From assembly GCA_039029135.1 (NCBI GenBank), contig JBCCGT010000003.1, positions 1 to 64,000 of the forward strand: DNA of 64,000 nt, written 5' to 3'. The position numbers and the translations under genes were made by a program. The notes beneath the pieces are model-generated. The model was not told the origin of the DNA, made no database searches, and saw only the letters and a list, made by a program, of their open reading frames with translations. Source of the stretch: JALZVT01 sp039029135 (lineage in GTDB: Bacteria > Pseudomonadota > Gammaproteobacteria > Pseudomonadales > Azotimanducaceae). Positions within the stretch are counted from its first letter, which is position 1. Every line of letters starts with the position of its first letter. This document shows positions 29,759-37,700 of the stretch, piece after piece.

Positions 29759-32483
29759 CGTCAAGCGCTCCGTCCTCGTCGACCTCGGTGCCCAGGTCGA
29801 TGCGGCACACCGGTTTGTAGTCGCAGTACACGCAGGCGCGCGTGTGGCTTGGCCTGGCCGTCGCGTCGCCGCTCGCAAGCTGCGCGCCTAGCTTTTCGAT
29901 CTGTCGCGCCCAGCGATCCTTGCGGTCCTGCCAGGGCTGCTGGGTGTTGGCGCCTCGCAGCGCGCTCGCGAGCGCGTCGTCCGCCACCGCGCTGTAGCTG
30001 ATGCCCTCCGCATGCACGTGCACGTAGGCCCCGCTGCGCGCCGCCGGCCGCGCCTGCAGATAGCCCGCCACCTGGGGCACGTCCAACCGCGTGTCATCAT
30101 CCCAGGCGTAGCTGACCTTGCGGCCGCTCTTGTAGTCGATGACGAGTTCATGGTCGTCCTCCACCCGGTCGACGCGATCCAGGCGCAGCCGGATGCGGTA
30201 CCGATCGCCTAACGACAGCTCGGTGTGCGCTTCGCGGGCGACGACATCGAACCGGTCGCGCTTAAGCTCCTCGGCAACGAAGCGTCGCAGCAGCCGAGTC
30301 AGGCGCAGCACCTCCGAGCGCCTGATGGCTTGTGGAAAACGCTGGTAGTCGTCGATGGTGACGGCCGCCGCCGCGCTGTCCGCGCAGGCCTGCTCGCGCG
30401 CCTCGGGTGCTGCGCTGTGCAGCGCCGTGCTGCTCGGAAACGTCTGCAGCAGCGCGTCCAGTGCCTTGTGCAGCGCGTTGCCGCGCTCGCGCGCGTCGGG
30501 AAACGTGTGCGGTGGCTCTAAGGGCGCGAGCGCGAGCTGATAGTTGAGCCAGGCGCGCAGCGGGCAGCGCATCAGGGCGTCCAACAGACCGGCGCCGCCT
30601 TTGAGATCGCCCGCGGGGGGTGGGGCGGTAGTTACATCCTCGAACGCTTCGGTCGCGATCGCGCTGGCCCGCAGATTCAAGCTAAGCGGATGGGCGAGAC
30701 TGTCGTCGCCCGCGATCTCGGCGGGCGCGAGCGGCCAACCCGCGAGCAGTGCCGAGGCGCCGCCAACCAGGCCGCCGGCGTCCGTTGGTTCGACGTCCTC
30801 ATCGGTCGCGAAACTCGCGATCACGTTTGCGGCCGACGCGCTGCGCCGGGCGAGCCAGATCTCCGCGAAGCGAAACTCGCTCTCCGGGCTGGTACGCGGC
30901 ACGCGGTGACGCTGCAACAGCTCCCGCGGCAGCAGCGGGTTGGTGCTCACGGCCGCCGGCCAGTCGACCGCGCCCATGCCGGTGAGCCACAGGTTGTCGA
31001 ACTCGAGACCGTTGGCCTCCAGGCTGCCCAGCACCTGTACCGGCGCGGGCCGGCCCGCCTCCGCGAACAGCGCGGCACCGGCGTTATAGCGCAGCTCTGC
31101 CAGCGCCGCCGACCAGCCGACGCGGGCGAGCTGGCTGCCGGCGCCGGTCTGCAGCAGCTCCAGAAACTGGCGCGCAGCCTGAAAGCCGGCGCTGTCGTCG
31201 CGGGCCTGGTCCCAGCCGGCGAGACGCAGCAGCTCTGCCGCGATGCGCCACCACAGCGTGGCGGGACGCTCGTCGGATCCGAACCCCCGCACGCGCCGAT
31301 TGATGTCGCTGAGCGCCGGTGTCTGCCAGTCTGGCCGCAGCTCGCCGAGCGTGAGCACCTCGGGATGCAGCTCGAAGCGCCTGCCGCGGCGGTTGATCAG
31401 CGGCAGGTGGGCATCGCTGAGCAGGGCCTCGATGGTGCGGTAGTGCTGGGGCTGCGTCAGCGCACCGAGAAAGCTCAGCGCGCTCGCGACCAGCGGATGG
31501 CTCGCCAGCGGCATGCCGCCGCCGAGGTTGTACAGGCCCTCCGCGCGCTGGCCGCCGGGATCCAGGTGCGAGCGCAGCAGCCTGCGCATCTCGCCGTAGC
31601 GCTGCATCAGATCGCCAACGACGATGCCGATGCGCGGCAGCTCCGGGCCAGGATGGGTTCGCAGCCGCTGCGCGGCCCAGGTGCACGCTGCGGCCAGTTC
31701 GTCTGCTGCGCTCGCGAAGGGCGCGACCTGTCCCGGTCGTGGCCGTTCCGGCGTCGGCGTCGGCAGCACCTCGATCTGCGCGCCCCGGGCCCGCAGTCTG
31801 TCGATGCAGCGTTGCTGGGCGGCAGATACGCGCTCGAAGCCAACCAGCAGCAGCTTCGGTTCGAGGGCCGGCGACCGGGGCTCGGGCAGGATCTCCTCGC
31901 AGCTCGCGAGCTCTGCGGGACTCAGCAGCCCTGCCTGCGCAAGCGCTGCCTGCGTATTGCGCAGCCAGGCCCGGCAGGTGCTGGTGTTATCCGTCAGCGA
32001 CCACTCGGGCGCATCGACGTCAAGCTGCCATTCGTGCACGTCGCGCCAGGCCTCTTCGAACAGGCTGGCGAAGCGCTCGGTGTTTTCGGGCGCGGCGCGG
32101 CGCAGGAGGGTGCGCCATTCGGCCGGGCTCGCGAGCGCTCGGTTCAGCCGGCCCGCGCGGGCGGCCTGCTGGTAAAAATGGTCGAGCAAGCCGGACCAGG
32201 AGACGACCCGCGGCTGCGGCCAGCTCGATGGCGGGCGGCCGGCCTCCGCATCGGCAAACCGAGCGCGGTAATGGGCGGCATAGCGGTATTCCTTGCGCAG
32301 ACGCTCGCTGGCGGTGACCAGTAGCGTCTCCCCGTCGGGCCAGCCTGCAGGTAACTCGACAAATGGGGTGATCGGCCCGCGCGTTGGCGGTGTTGGCGTC
32401 TCGATATCGATCACCGCCGCAGTGTAGGGACGAGCGGTCACCGAGGGCAATGGGGCCTTTGCACCGCGCCCGGCCATGAGCAC
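29751..32483 (-). CDS. addB: AddB-like PD-(D/E)XK nuclease with Fe-S cluster cysteines
   Basis: Partner nuclease of the AddA-like helicase. In 910 residues there is a degenerate helicase-like N-terminal half (TLLVTASERLRKEYRY) and a C-terminal RecB-family nuclease with LDRVDRVEDDHELVIDYKSGRK. Cysteines that can hold a [4Fe-4S] cluster surround the nuclease: one in LMRCPLRAW near residue 625 and three in ACVYCDYKPVCRI near the end, as in AddB. Proteins of this type occur with AddA-like helicases in several gammaproteobacteria as probable DNA repair proteins. The start may be the first or third codon (MLM). It overlaps addA by eight bases. Confidence 0.82.
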   Translation of the reverse strand: MLMAGRGAKAPLPSVTARPYTAAVIDIETPTPPTRGPITPFVELPAGWPDGETLLVTASERLRKEYRYAAHYRARFADAEAGRPPSSWPQPRVVSWSGLLDHFYQQAARAGRLNRALASPAEWRTLLRRAAPENTERFASLFEEAWRDVHEWQLDVDAPEWSLTDNTSTCRAWLRNTQAALAQAGLLSPAELASCEEILPEPRSPALEPKLLLVGFERVSAAQQRCIDRLRARGAQIEVLPTPTPERPRPGQVAPFASAADELAAACTWAAQRLRTHPGPELPRIGIVVGDLMQRYGEMRRLLRSHLDPGGQRAEGLYNLGGGMPLASHPLVASALSFLGALTQPQHYRTIEALLSDAHLPLINRRGRRFELHPEVLTLGELRPDWQTPALSDINRRVRGFGSDERPATLWWRIAAELLRLAGWDQARDDSAGFQAARQFLELLQTGAGSQLARVGWSAALAELRYNAGAALFAEAGRPAPVQVLGSLEANGLEFDNLWLTGMGAVDWPAAVSTNPLLPRELLQRHRVPRTSPESEFRFAEIWLARRSASAANVIASFATDEDVEPTDAGGLVGGASALLAGWPLAPAEIAGDDSLAHPLSLNLRASAIATEAFEDVTTAPPPAGDLKGGAGLLDALMRCPLRAWLNYQLALAPLEPPHTFPDARERGNALHKALDALLQTFPSSTALHSAAPEAREQACADSAAAAVTIDDYQRFPQAIRRSEVLRLTRLLRRFVAEELKRDRFDVVAREAHTELSLGDRYRIRLRLDRVDRVEDDHELVIDYKSGRKVSYAWDDDTRLDVPQVAGYLQARPAARSGAYVHVHAEGISYSAVADDALASALRGANTQQPWQDRKDRWARQIEKLGAQLASGDATARPSHTRACVYCDYKPVCRIDLGTEVDEDGALDDV

Positions 32484-32608
32484 CGCGCGCGGCGCATTCG
32501 CCGGCCGGCTAAGCGGGACGCTTGAGGCCAGATTGCGCCAGAGCCTGGCTGGACAGCGCCGCCCGATCCAGATTCTGCGACGTGCCGCGCATGGGCGCGC
32601 GGGGTCAA

Positions 32609-32628
32609 ATGCCTTAAACTAAGGGCAT
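32609..32628. promoter_or_regulatory. Imperfect palindrome upstream of the 47-residue membrane protein gene
   Basis: ATGCCTTAAACTAAGGGCAT is nearly self-complementary, with one bulged G. It lies 36 bases before the next start in the addB divergent gap and may be an operator or a small hairpin. Confidence 0.3.
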
Positions 32629-32664
32629 CTGACGTTTATTCGCACCATGCGCGAGGAGTAAGCG

Positions 32665-32808
32665 ATGCGCCTGTTTGGTTGGTTCTGGTATCTCATCGAA
32701 GATTTCTTCGAGCAGAGCCTCGTGATGAAGGGCTTCATCGGTCTCGGCTGGCTGGCCGTGCTGATCATGGCCACCAGCCTCCTGTTCTCTCTCGGGCTTA
32801 TCGGCTGA
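32665..32808 (+). CDS. Small membrane protein, 47 residues
   Basis: The ATG at 32665 is preceded by GAGGAG at eight bases, one of the better ribosome binding sites in the window. The product starts with an aromatic amphipathic segment MRLFGWFWYLIEDFFEQS and continues into one hydrophobic helix (GFIGLGWLAVLIMATSLLFSLGLIG). I do not recognise a family. It ends six bases before the GTG of the TerB-like gene in the same direction, so the two are very likely cotranscribed and may act together at the membrane. Confidence 0.7.
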   Translation: MRLFGWFWYLIEDFFEQSLVMKGFIGLGWLAVLIMATSLLFSLGLIG

Positions 32809-32814
32809 CCCGCC

Positions 32815-33207
32815 GTGTGGCTGTCGTCGCTCTCCGAGCGGCAGCGCAAGGCACTGCTCGGACTCGCCCATAACGTCGTCGTCTCTGATGGCATCCTCGA
32901 TCCGAACGAGGAGAGCATGCTCGACGAGTTCAAGCGCGAGATGAGTCTCAATCCCAGCATCGAGGTCGACTATCTCGAACTCGAGGGCATCGAGGAGGTG
33001 TTCGACACGCGGCGTTCGCGCGTCGTGGCGCTGTTGAACCTGCTGCGGCTGAGCTACTCCGATGGCGCGTTCGAGATCGAGGAAGAGTGCCTGCTCAAGG
33101 AGATCAGTCAGGCGTTTGGCCTCGGCGACGAAGAGTTCCTGCTGCTCGATAACTGGGTCAAGCGTCTCGTTGGCCTGGAAGCAGAAGCCCGCGCGTTAAT
33201 GGAGTAG
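32815..33207 (+). CDS. TerB-like (tellurite resistance B fold) protein
   Basis: A 130-residue all-helical acidic protein with a TerB/DjlA-N-like pattern: repeated helix pairs around VVVSDGILDPNEESMLDEF and LLRLSYSDGAFEIEEECLL, in which DG(I/A) turns carry acidic residues that bind metal in this fold. Biological role unknown. The GTG at 32815 lies six bases after the stop of the 47-residue membrane protein. A J-domain protein lies directly downstream on the other strand; in DjlA both domains occur in one chain, so a functional link is possible but is inference. Confidence 0.7.
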   Translation: MWLSSLSERQRKALLGLAHNVVVSDGILDPNEESMLDEFKREMSLNPSIEVDYLELEGIEEVFDTRRSRVVALLNLLRLSYSDGAFEIEEECLLKEISQAFGLGDEEFLLLDNWVKRLVGLEAEARALME

Positions 33208-33249
33208 GGGCTGGAGTAACGCTCGGCAGCGCTCACACCGGCCGATCAG

Positions 33250-33753
33250 TTACTCGCCCAGCGTCTCGAGTAACACCGCTTTGGCTTCGTTGAGCTGGGC
33301 CGCAATGTAGTTGGATCCCCCCTGATCCGGGTGGTTCTTCTGCATCAGCCGGCGATGCGCGGCGATGATCTCTGCGCGTCCGGCGCCCGCATCCAGGCCG
33401 AGAACCTCGCGCGCTTCCGCGACCCCCAGCCGCCCGCGACCAGCCGGCGGCGGCTTGCGTCCTGCGGCGCCCTGCGGCCCGCCGCGCGCGGACAGCATCC
33501 GCATTACAAACGGCCAGAAGCGCAGGGCGAGCACGGCGATGCGCCGCACAAAAGGGATCACACCGGCGATCGCGGCCGAGATCCAGTGCACTCGACCGGT
33601 GGCGACCAGCAGCAGCAGGGCCACGACGAGCACCGCGACCGCAAACGCGATCACGGGCGTGCGGCTGTTTCGCCGGTCCGCCTCGGTCCACAACAGCCGA
33701 GTCAGAAAGACGAAGGCGAAGCCGCCCAGCAGACCGATAAACAGCAGCAGCAT
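33250..33753 (-). CDS. Membrane-anchored J-domain protein (Tim14/DjlA-like C-terminal J domain)
   Basis: A 167-residue DnaK co-chaperone-like protein. The N-terminal half has two or three hydrophobic helices (MLLLFIGLLGGFAFVFLTRL, then VIAFAVAVLVVALLLLVATG and one near VIPFVRRIAVLALRFW). The C-terminal 60 residues form a J domain: AREVLGLDAGAGRAEIIAAHRRLMQ followed by HPDQGGS, containing the essential HPD tripeptide. The arrangement, membrane segments first and J domain last, resembles Tim14/Pam18-type proteins. The start at 33753 was chosen to begin at the first hydrophobic helix; 33807 is an in-frame alternative. It is divergent from the 5'-nucleotidase gene. Confidence 0.82.
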   Translation of the reverse strand: MLLLFIGLLGGFAFVFLTRLLWTEADRRNSRTPVIAFAVAVLVVALLLLVATGRVHWISAAIAGVIPFVRRIAVLALRFWPFVMRMLSARGGPQGAAGRKPPPAGRGRLGVAEAREVLGLDAGAGRAEIIAAHRRLMQKNHPDQGGSNYIAAQLNEAKAVLLETLGE

Positions 33754-33782
33754 GGTGCGTTGAACCGCGAAAGTGGCCGCGT

Positions 33783-34775
33783 ATGATGCCATGCATGACC
33801 GACTCACAGCGTCGCAACATCAGCCGCAGCGCGCCCGCCGAGGCGTCGCCGCCCGGTGCCGCGAGTGGCCGCGCGGGCGATGCGCAGCCATCGCTAACGG
33901 TGGCCATCTCATCGCGAGCGCTGTTCGATCTGGCCGCCAGCAACCGGGTTTACGAGTCTGAGGGACTAAAGGCCTATCGGGACTATCAGATCGCTCACGA
34001 AGATGAGGTTTTAGCGCCTGGCGAGGGCTTTGATCTCGTAAGAAAATTGTTGAATATCAATAAGGTACTTGGGAAACCTTATGTAGAGGTAATCCTGCTG
34101 TCACGCAACTCCGCCGACACGGGCCTGCGGATTTTCAATTCAATCCGCGCCCATGAGCTGCAGATCACGCGGGCGGCGTTCTGCGGCGGCGCAAGTCCCT
34201 ATCGCTACGTCCAGGCCTTCGGCTGCGATCTGTTCTTGTCACTGCACGGCGAGGACGTGCGCCATGCCCTCGAGCACGGCGTGGCGGCGGCGACGCTGAT
34301 CGGCGGCGCGGTTGAGGATCGAGACGGATCCGACACCCTGCGCGTCGCCTTCGACGGCGACGCGGTCGTGTTTTCGGACGAGGCCGAGCGTGTCTATCAG
34401 GCGCATGGCCTCGATCAATTCAGCGCGAGCGAAGCGGCCGCCGCCAGGCGACCGCTGGCCGGGGGACCTTTCAAGCAGTTTCTGGCCGCCCTGCAGCGGC
34501 TGCAAGCCGAGCTGCCGGCAGAGGCCGCGTTACTGCGCACGGCGCTCGTCACCGCGCGGGGGGCCCCGGCCCATGAGCGGGTGATCCGTACCCTGCGGGC
34601 CTGGAACATCCGCCTCGACGAGAGTCTGTTCCTGGGCGGTCGCGAAAAGACCGAGTTCCTGCGCGCCTTCGGTGCCGACATCTTTTTCGATGACCAGCAG
34701 CACCACATCCGCAAGGCGTCGGATGCGAACGTTGCCGCCGCGCACGTGCCGAACGGCGTCCGCAATCCGATATAG
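33783..34775 (+). CDS. 5'-nucleotidase (cytosolic 5'-nucleotidase family)
   Basis: Dephosphorylates nucleoside 5'-monophosphates. The region VAISSRALFDLAASNRVYES, then LKAYRDYQIAHEDEVL, ILLSRNSADTGLRIFNSI and LFLSLHGEDVRHALEHGVAAATL matches the bacterial family related to eukaryotic cytosolic 5'-nucleotidase I. GREKTEFLRAFGADIFFDDQ near the end carries the acidic metal-binding residues. The product has 330 residues from 33783; the ATG at 33795 (MTDSQRRN) is an equally likely start. The first 40 residues are low complexity. Confidence 0.85.
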   Translation: MMPCMTDSQRRNISRSAPAEASPPGAASGRAGDAQPSLTVAISSRALFDLAASNRVYESEGLKAYRDYQIAHEDEVLAPGEGFDLVRKLLNINKVLGKPYVEVILLSRNSADTGLRIFNSIRAHELQITRAAFCGGASPYRYVQAFGCDLFLSLHGEDVRHALEHGVAAATLIGGAVEDRDGSDTLRVAFDGDAVVFSDEAERVYQAHGLDQFSASEAAAARRPLAGGPFKQFLAALQRLQAELPAEAALLRTALVTARGAPAHERVIRTLRAWNIRLDESLFLGGREKTEFLRAFGADIFFDDQQHHIRKASDANVAAAHVPNGVRNPI

Positions 34776-34792
34776 CCAATATTCATGCTAGA

Positions 34793-34824
34793 GTCATTTC
34801 TTTAGAAGCTTTTGCTTCAATGAC
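34793..34824. other. Two-step stem-loop upstream of cysB
   Basis: Outer stem GTCATT (34793-34798) pairs with AATGAC (34819-34824) and inner stem GAAGC (34805-34809) with GCTTC (34814-34818) around a TTTT loop. It lies just after the 5'-nucleotidase gene and 110 bases before cysB. It could be a weak terminator, since it lacks a proper T tract, or an element of the cysB leader. Confidence 0.4.
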
Positions 34825-34933
34825 TTCATCCGCCCACGATAGCGCTGTGGCCAGCGAGCGGGACACCTAGCCACACCATTGCTGCTTTGGGCTGCTTTGT
34901 GCCGCTTTCGATGACAGCCTCCGGTAGACCACA

Positions 34934-35908
34934 GTGAAACTCCAGCAACTGCGCTATATCTGGGAGGTCGCCCACCACGATCTCAATGTCTCTGCAACGG
35001 CCCAGAGCCTCTATACCAGCCAGCCAGGCATCAGCAAGCAGATCCGCCTGCTGGAAGACGAACTGGGCGTCGAGATCTTTGCGCGCAGCGGCAAGCATCT
35101 GACCCGCATCACGCCCGCGGGAGAGAAGATCATCGAGATGGCGGGCGAGATGCTGCGCACCAGCGCCAACATCAAGCGGGTCGCGGAAGAGTTCAGCCAC
35201 GAGCGGGTCGGCAGCTTGTCGATCGCCACGACCCACACCCAGGCCCGCTATGTGCTGCCGGAGATCATCACGGGCTTCAAGGCGTCCTTTCCCGAAGTGA
35301 CGCTGCACATGAACCAGGGCACGCCGCTACAGATCGCGGAGCTTGCGGCCAGCGGCGACGTGGACTTTGCGATCGCCACCGAAGGCATGGATCTGTTTCA
35401 GGATCTCGTCATGCTGCCGTGCTACCGCTGGAACCGCTCGGTGGTCGTGCCCAAGGGACATCCGCTGGCCTCGGTATCCAAGCTCACGCTGGCCGACATC
35501 GCGGCGGAGCCCATCGTCACCTACGTGTTCGGGTTTACGGGACGATCAAAGCTCGACGAGGCCTTTCTCGACGAGGGCCTGGAGCCGCAGGTGGTGTTCA
35601 CGGCGACTGACACTGACGTCATCAAGACCTATGTCAGGCTGGGCCTGGGCATTGGCATCATCGCCAGCATGGCGTTCGACGAACAGACCGATCACGATCT
35701 GGTCGCGCTCGACGTGTCGCACCTGTTCACGAGCAGCGTGACGCACATCTGTTTTCGCAAAGGCACGTTCCTGCGCCACTTCATGTTCGATTTTATCGAG
35801 CGCTTCGCGCCGCACCTCGATCGGGATACGGTGGCCCGTGCTGCTACCAGTCCGAACAAGAACGACCGCGAGGCGCTGTTTAGCGATCTTGCGCTGCCGC
35901 TCAGGTGA
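34934..35908 (+). CDS. cysB: LysR-type transcriptional regulator CysB
   Basis: Activator of sulfur assimilation genes that responds to N-acetylserine. The N-terminus MKLQQLRYIWEVAHHDLNVS is typical of CysB, with a helix-turn-helix at about 19-38 (TAQSLYTSQPGISKQIRLLE). The effector domain has the CysB-specific IATTHTQARYVLP and FGFTGRSKLDEAF segments. It has 324 residues, the same as E. coli. It stands between the 5'-nucleotidase gene and thrH on one strand with its own leader region. Confidence 0.96.
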   Translation: MKLQQLRYIWEVAHHDLNVSATAQSLYTSQPGISKQIRLLEDELGVEIFARSGKHLTRITPAGEKIIEMAGEMLRTSANIKRVAEEFSHERVGSLSIATTHTQARYVLPEIITGFKASFPEVTLHMNQGTPLQIAELAASGDVDFAIATEGMDLFQDLVMLPCYRWNRSVVVPKGHPLASVSKLTLADIAAEPIVTYVFGFTGRSKLDEAFLDEGLEPQVVFTATDTDVIKTYVRLGLGIGIIASMAFDEQTDHDLVALDVSHLFTSSVTHICFRKGTFLRHFMFDFIERFAPHLDRDTVARAATSPNKNDREALFSDLALPLR

Positions 35909-36013
35909 AGTGACCGCGCGGCATGAAATAGAATTTCGGCTGTAACTTTTGGTGACGCGTGGCGCGACAGCGATGCGCGGACTGATGCGCGGACTGTAGG
36001 AGAGCTAACTGCG

Positions 36014-36622
36014 ATGCGTGTTTTATGCCTCGACCTCGAGGGTGTGCTGATTCCCGAGATCTGGCAGGCGGTCGCCACGAAAACCGGCGTTGTCGTACTG
36101 GGTAAAACGACCCGCGATATTCCGGTCTACGACGATCTGATGTCGATGCGCTTGACTGCACTGCGAGAGGCGCAGATTCCGTACCAGACAATTGCCGATG
36201 TCATTGCAACGGTCGAACCGCTGCCGGGCGCGCTCGACTTTCTCGGCTGGGCGCGCGAACGGTTCCAGGTCGCGATACTGTCCGATACCTTCTACGAATT
36301 CGGTATGCCGATGATGCGCGCGCTGGGTTATCCCATGCTGCTTTGCCATCGGCTTCACATCGCGGACGGTTTCATCACCGGTTACCAGCTTCGCCAGCAG
36401 GATCCGAAACGCCAGTCGGTCAAGGCCTTTCAGGGACTTGGCTATGAAGTGCTCGCGGCCGGCGACTCGTTCAATGACATCAGCATGCTCGAGCAGTCAG
36501 ACGCGGGCGCGTTCCTGCATTCGCCGGACAACGTCGCGCTTGCACACCCACAGTACCCGCGCTGCGCAAACTACGCCGAGCTGCGCGAATGGCTTGAGGC
36601 CTCTGACTTTGCAGAACGATGA
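36014..36622 (+). CDS. thrH: ThrH: phosphoserine phosphatase / homoserine phosphotransferase
   Basis: HAD-superfamily enzyme that dephosphorylates phosphoserine and can transfer the phosphoryl group to homoserine. The catalytic Asp7 and Glu9 are in MRVLCLDLEGVLIPE, the serine motif is ILSDTFYEF, and the last motif is AAGDSFNDISML. The 202 residues and the DLEGVLIPE variant motif are specific to the ThrH group known from Pseudomonas. It lies downstream of cysB by 105 bases. Confidence 0.93.
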   Translation: MRVLCLDLEGVLIPEIWQAVATKTGVVVLGKTTRDIPVYDDLMSMRLTALREAQIPYQTIADVIATVEPLPGALDFLGWARERFQVAILSDTFYEFGMPMMRALGYPMLLCHRLHIADGFITGYQLRQQDPKRQSVKAFQGLGYEVLAAGDSFNDISMLEQSDAGAFLHSPDNVALAHPQYPRCANYAELREWLEASDFAER

Positions 36623-36756
36623 CGTTTGTCGGCGCGGCCGCGAACGGACTGGCCAAGCCGGATGAACGCAGTCGGGTTACAATGAAGAGATAGCGCAAGC
36701 CGCTTTCGCGATCAACGCCCGAGATTCCAATCACAGGACACGAAAAGAGGTTTCCC

Positions 36757-37650
36757 ATGAGTCAATCCGCAGGCGCGCGCATGCGCGCGGCGCTGTCCGC
36801 TGAGTCGCCGCTGCAAATCGTGGGCGCGGTCACGGCCTACAGCGCGCTGCTGGCCGAACGCGCCGGCTATCGCGCGATTTATCTTTCGGGTGCCGGCGTG
36901 GCTAACTCGTCGTACGGTCTGCCGGATCTGGGTATGACCTCCATGAACGACGTGGCCGAGGACGTGCGACGCATTGCCGGCCGCTCGCCGCTGCCGCTCC
37001 TGGTAGACATCGACACCGGCTGGGGTGGCGCATTCAACATCGCCCGCACGATTCGCGAGATGATCGGCGCGGGCGCGGGCGGCGTGCACATCGAAGACCA
37101 GGTCGCGCAGAAACGCTGCGGTCATCGGCCTAACAAAGAAATCGTGTCGATCGGTGAAATGTCCGACCGGATCAAGGCGGCGATGGATGCCAAGACCGAT
37201 GCCGACTTCATCGTAATGGCGCGTACTGATGCGCTTGCCGTCGACGGCTATGACGCGGTCTTGGAACGGGTCGCGGCGTTCGTCGAGGCCGGCGCGGACG
37301 CGATCTTTGCAGAAGCAATGACCGACATCGAGATGTATCGCAAAATCGTCGAGATCGCGCAGGTTCCGGTGCTCGCGAACCTCACGGAGTTCGGTCAGAC
37401 CCCGCTCTACACGGTCGATGAACTGCGCGCGGTCGGCGTCGAGATGGCGCTGTATCCGCTGTCCGCATTCCGCGCCATGAGCAAGGCGGCGCTGACGGTC
37501 TACGAGACGCTGCGCCAGGAAGGCACGCAGAAGAACGTTGTCGACCTGATGCAGACTCGCATGGAGCTGTACGACGTGCTCGACTACCACAGCTACGAAG
37601 AAAAACTCGACGCGCTGTTTCAGCGCGAACACAACGAGCGCGGCAGCTAG
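36757..37650 (+). CDS. prpB: 2-methylisocitrate lyase PrpB
   Basis: Cleaves 2-methylisocitrate to pyruvate and succinate, the last step of the methylcitrate cycle. The 297-residue protein carries the lyase signature around Cys121 in QKRCGHRPNKE, with LLVDIDTGWGGAFNIARTI and IMARTDALAV as further active-site strands. AAGAGG precedes the ATG. It is followed 50 bases later by prpC. The rest of a prp operon (prpD or acnD-prpF, and a prpR) is not in the window. A TACAAT box at 36678-36683 could be its -10. Confidence 0.96.
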   Translation: MSQSAGARMRAALSAESPLQIVGAVTAYSALLAERAGYRAIYLSGAGVANSSYGLPDLGMTSMNDVAEDVRRIAGRSPLPLLVDIDTGWGGAFNIARTIREMIGAGAGGVHIEDQVAQKRCGHRPNKEIVSIGEMSDRIKAAMDAKTDADFIVMARTDALAVDGYDAVLERVAAFVEAGADAIFAEAMTDIEMYRKIVEIAQVPVLANLTEFGQTPLYTVDELRAVGVEMALYPLSAFRAMSKAALTVYETLRQEGTQKNVVDLMQTRMELYDVLDYHSYEEKLDALFQREHNERGS

Positions 37651-37700
37651 CGGACACAAACACTCATTCATCAATCGCCAACACCTGGAAGGGGAATCCC

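Noticed and set aside
30690..32324. A 544-codon frame on the plus strand opposite addB
   Set aside because: It mirrors the GC-rich addB codons, is rich in Arg/Gly/Ala without motifs, and addB on the other strand has clear domains.
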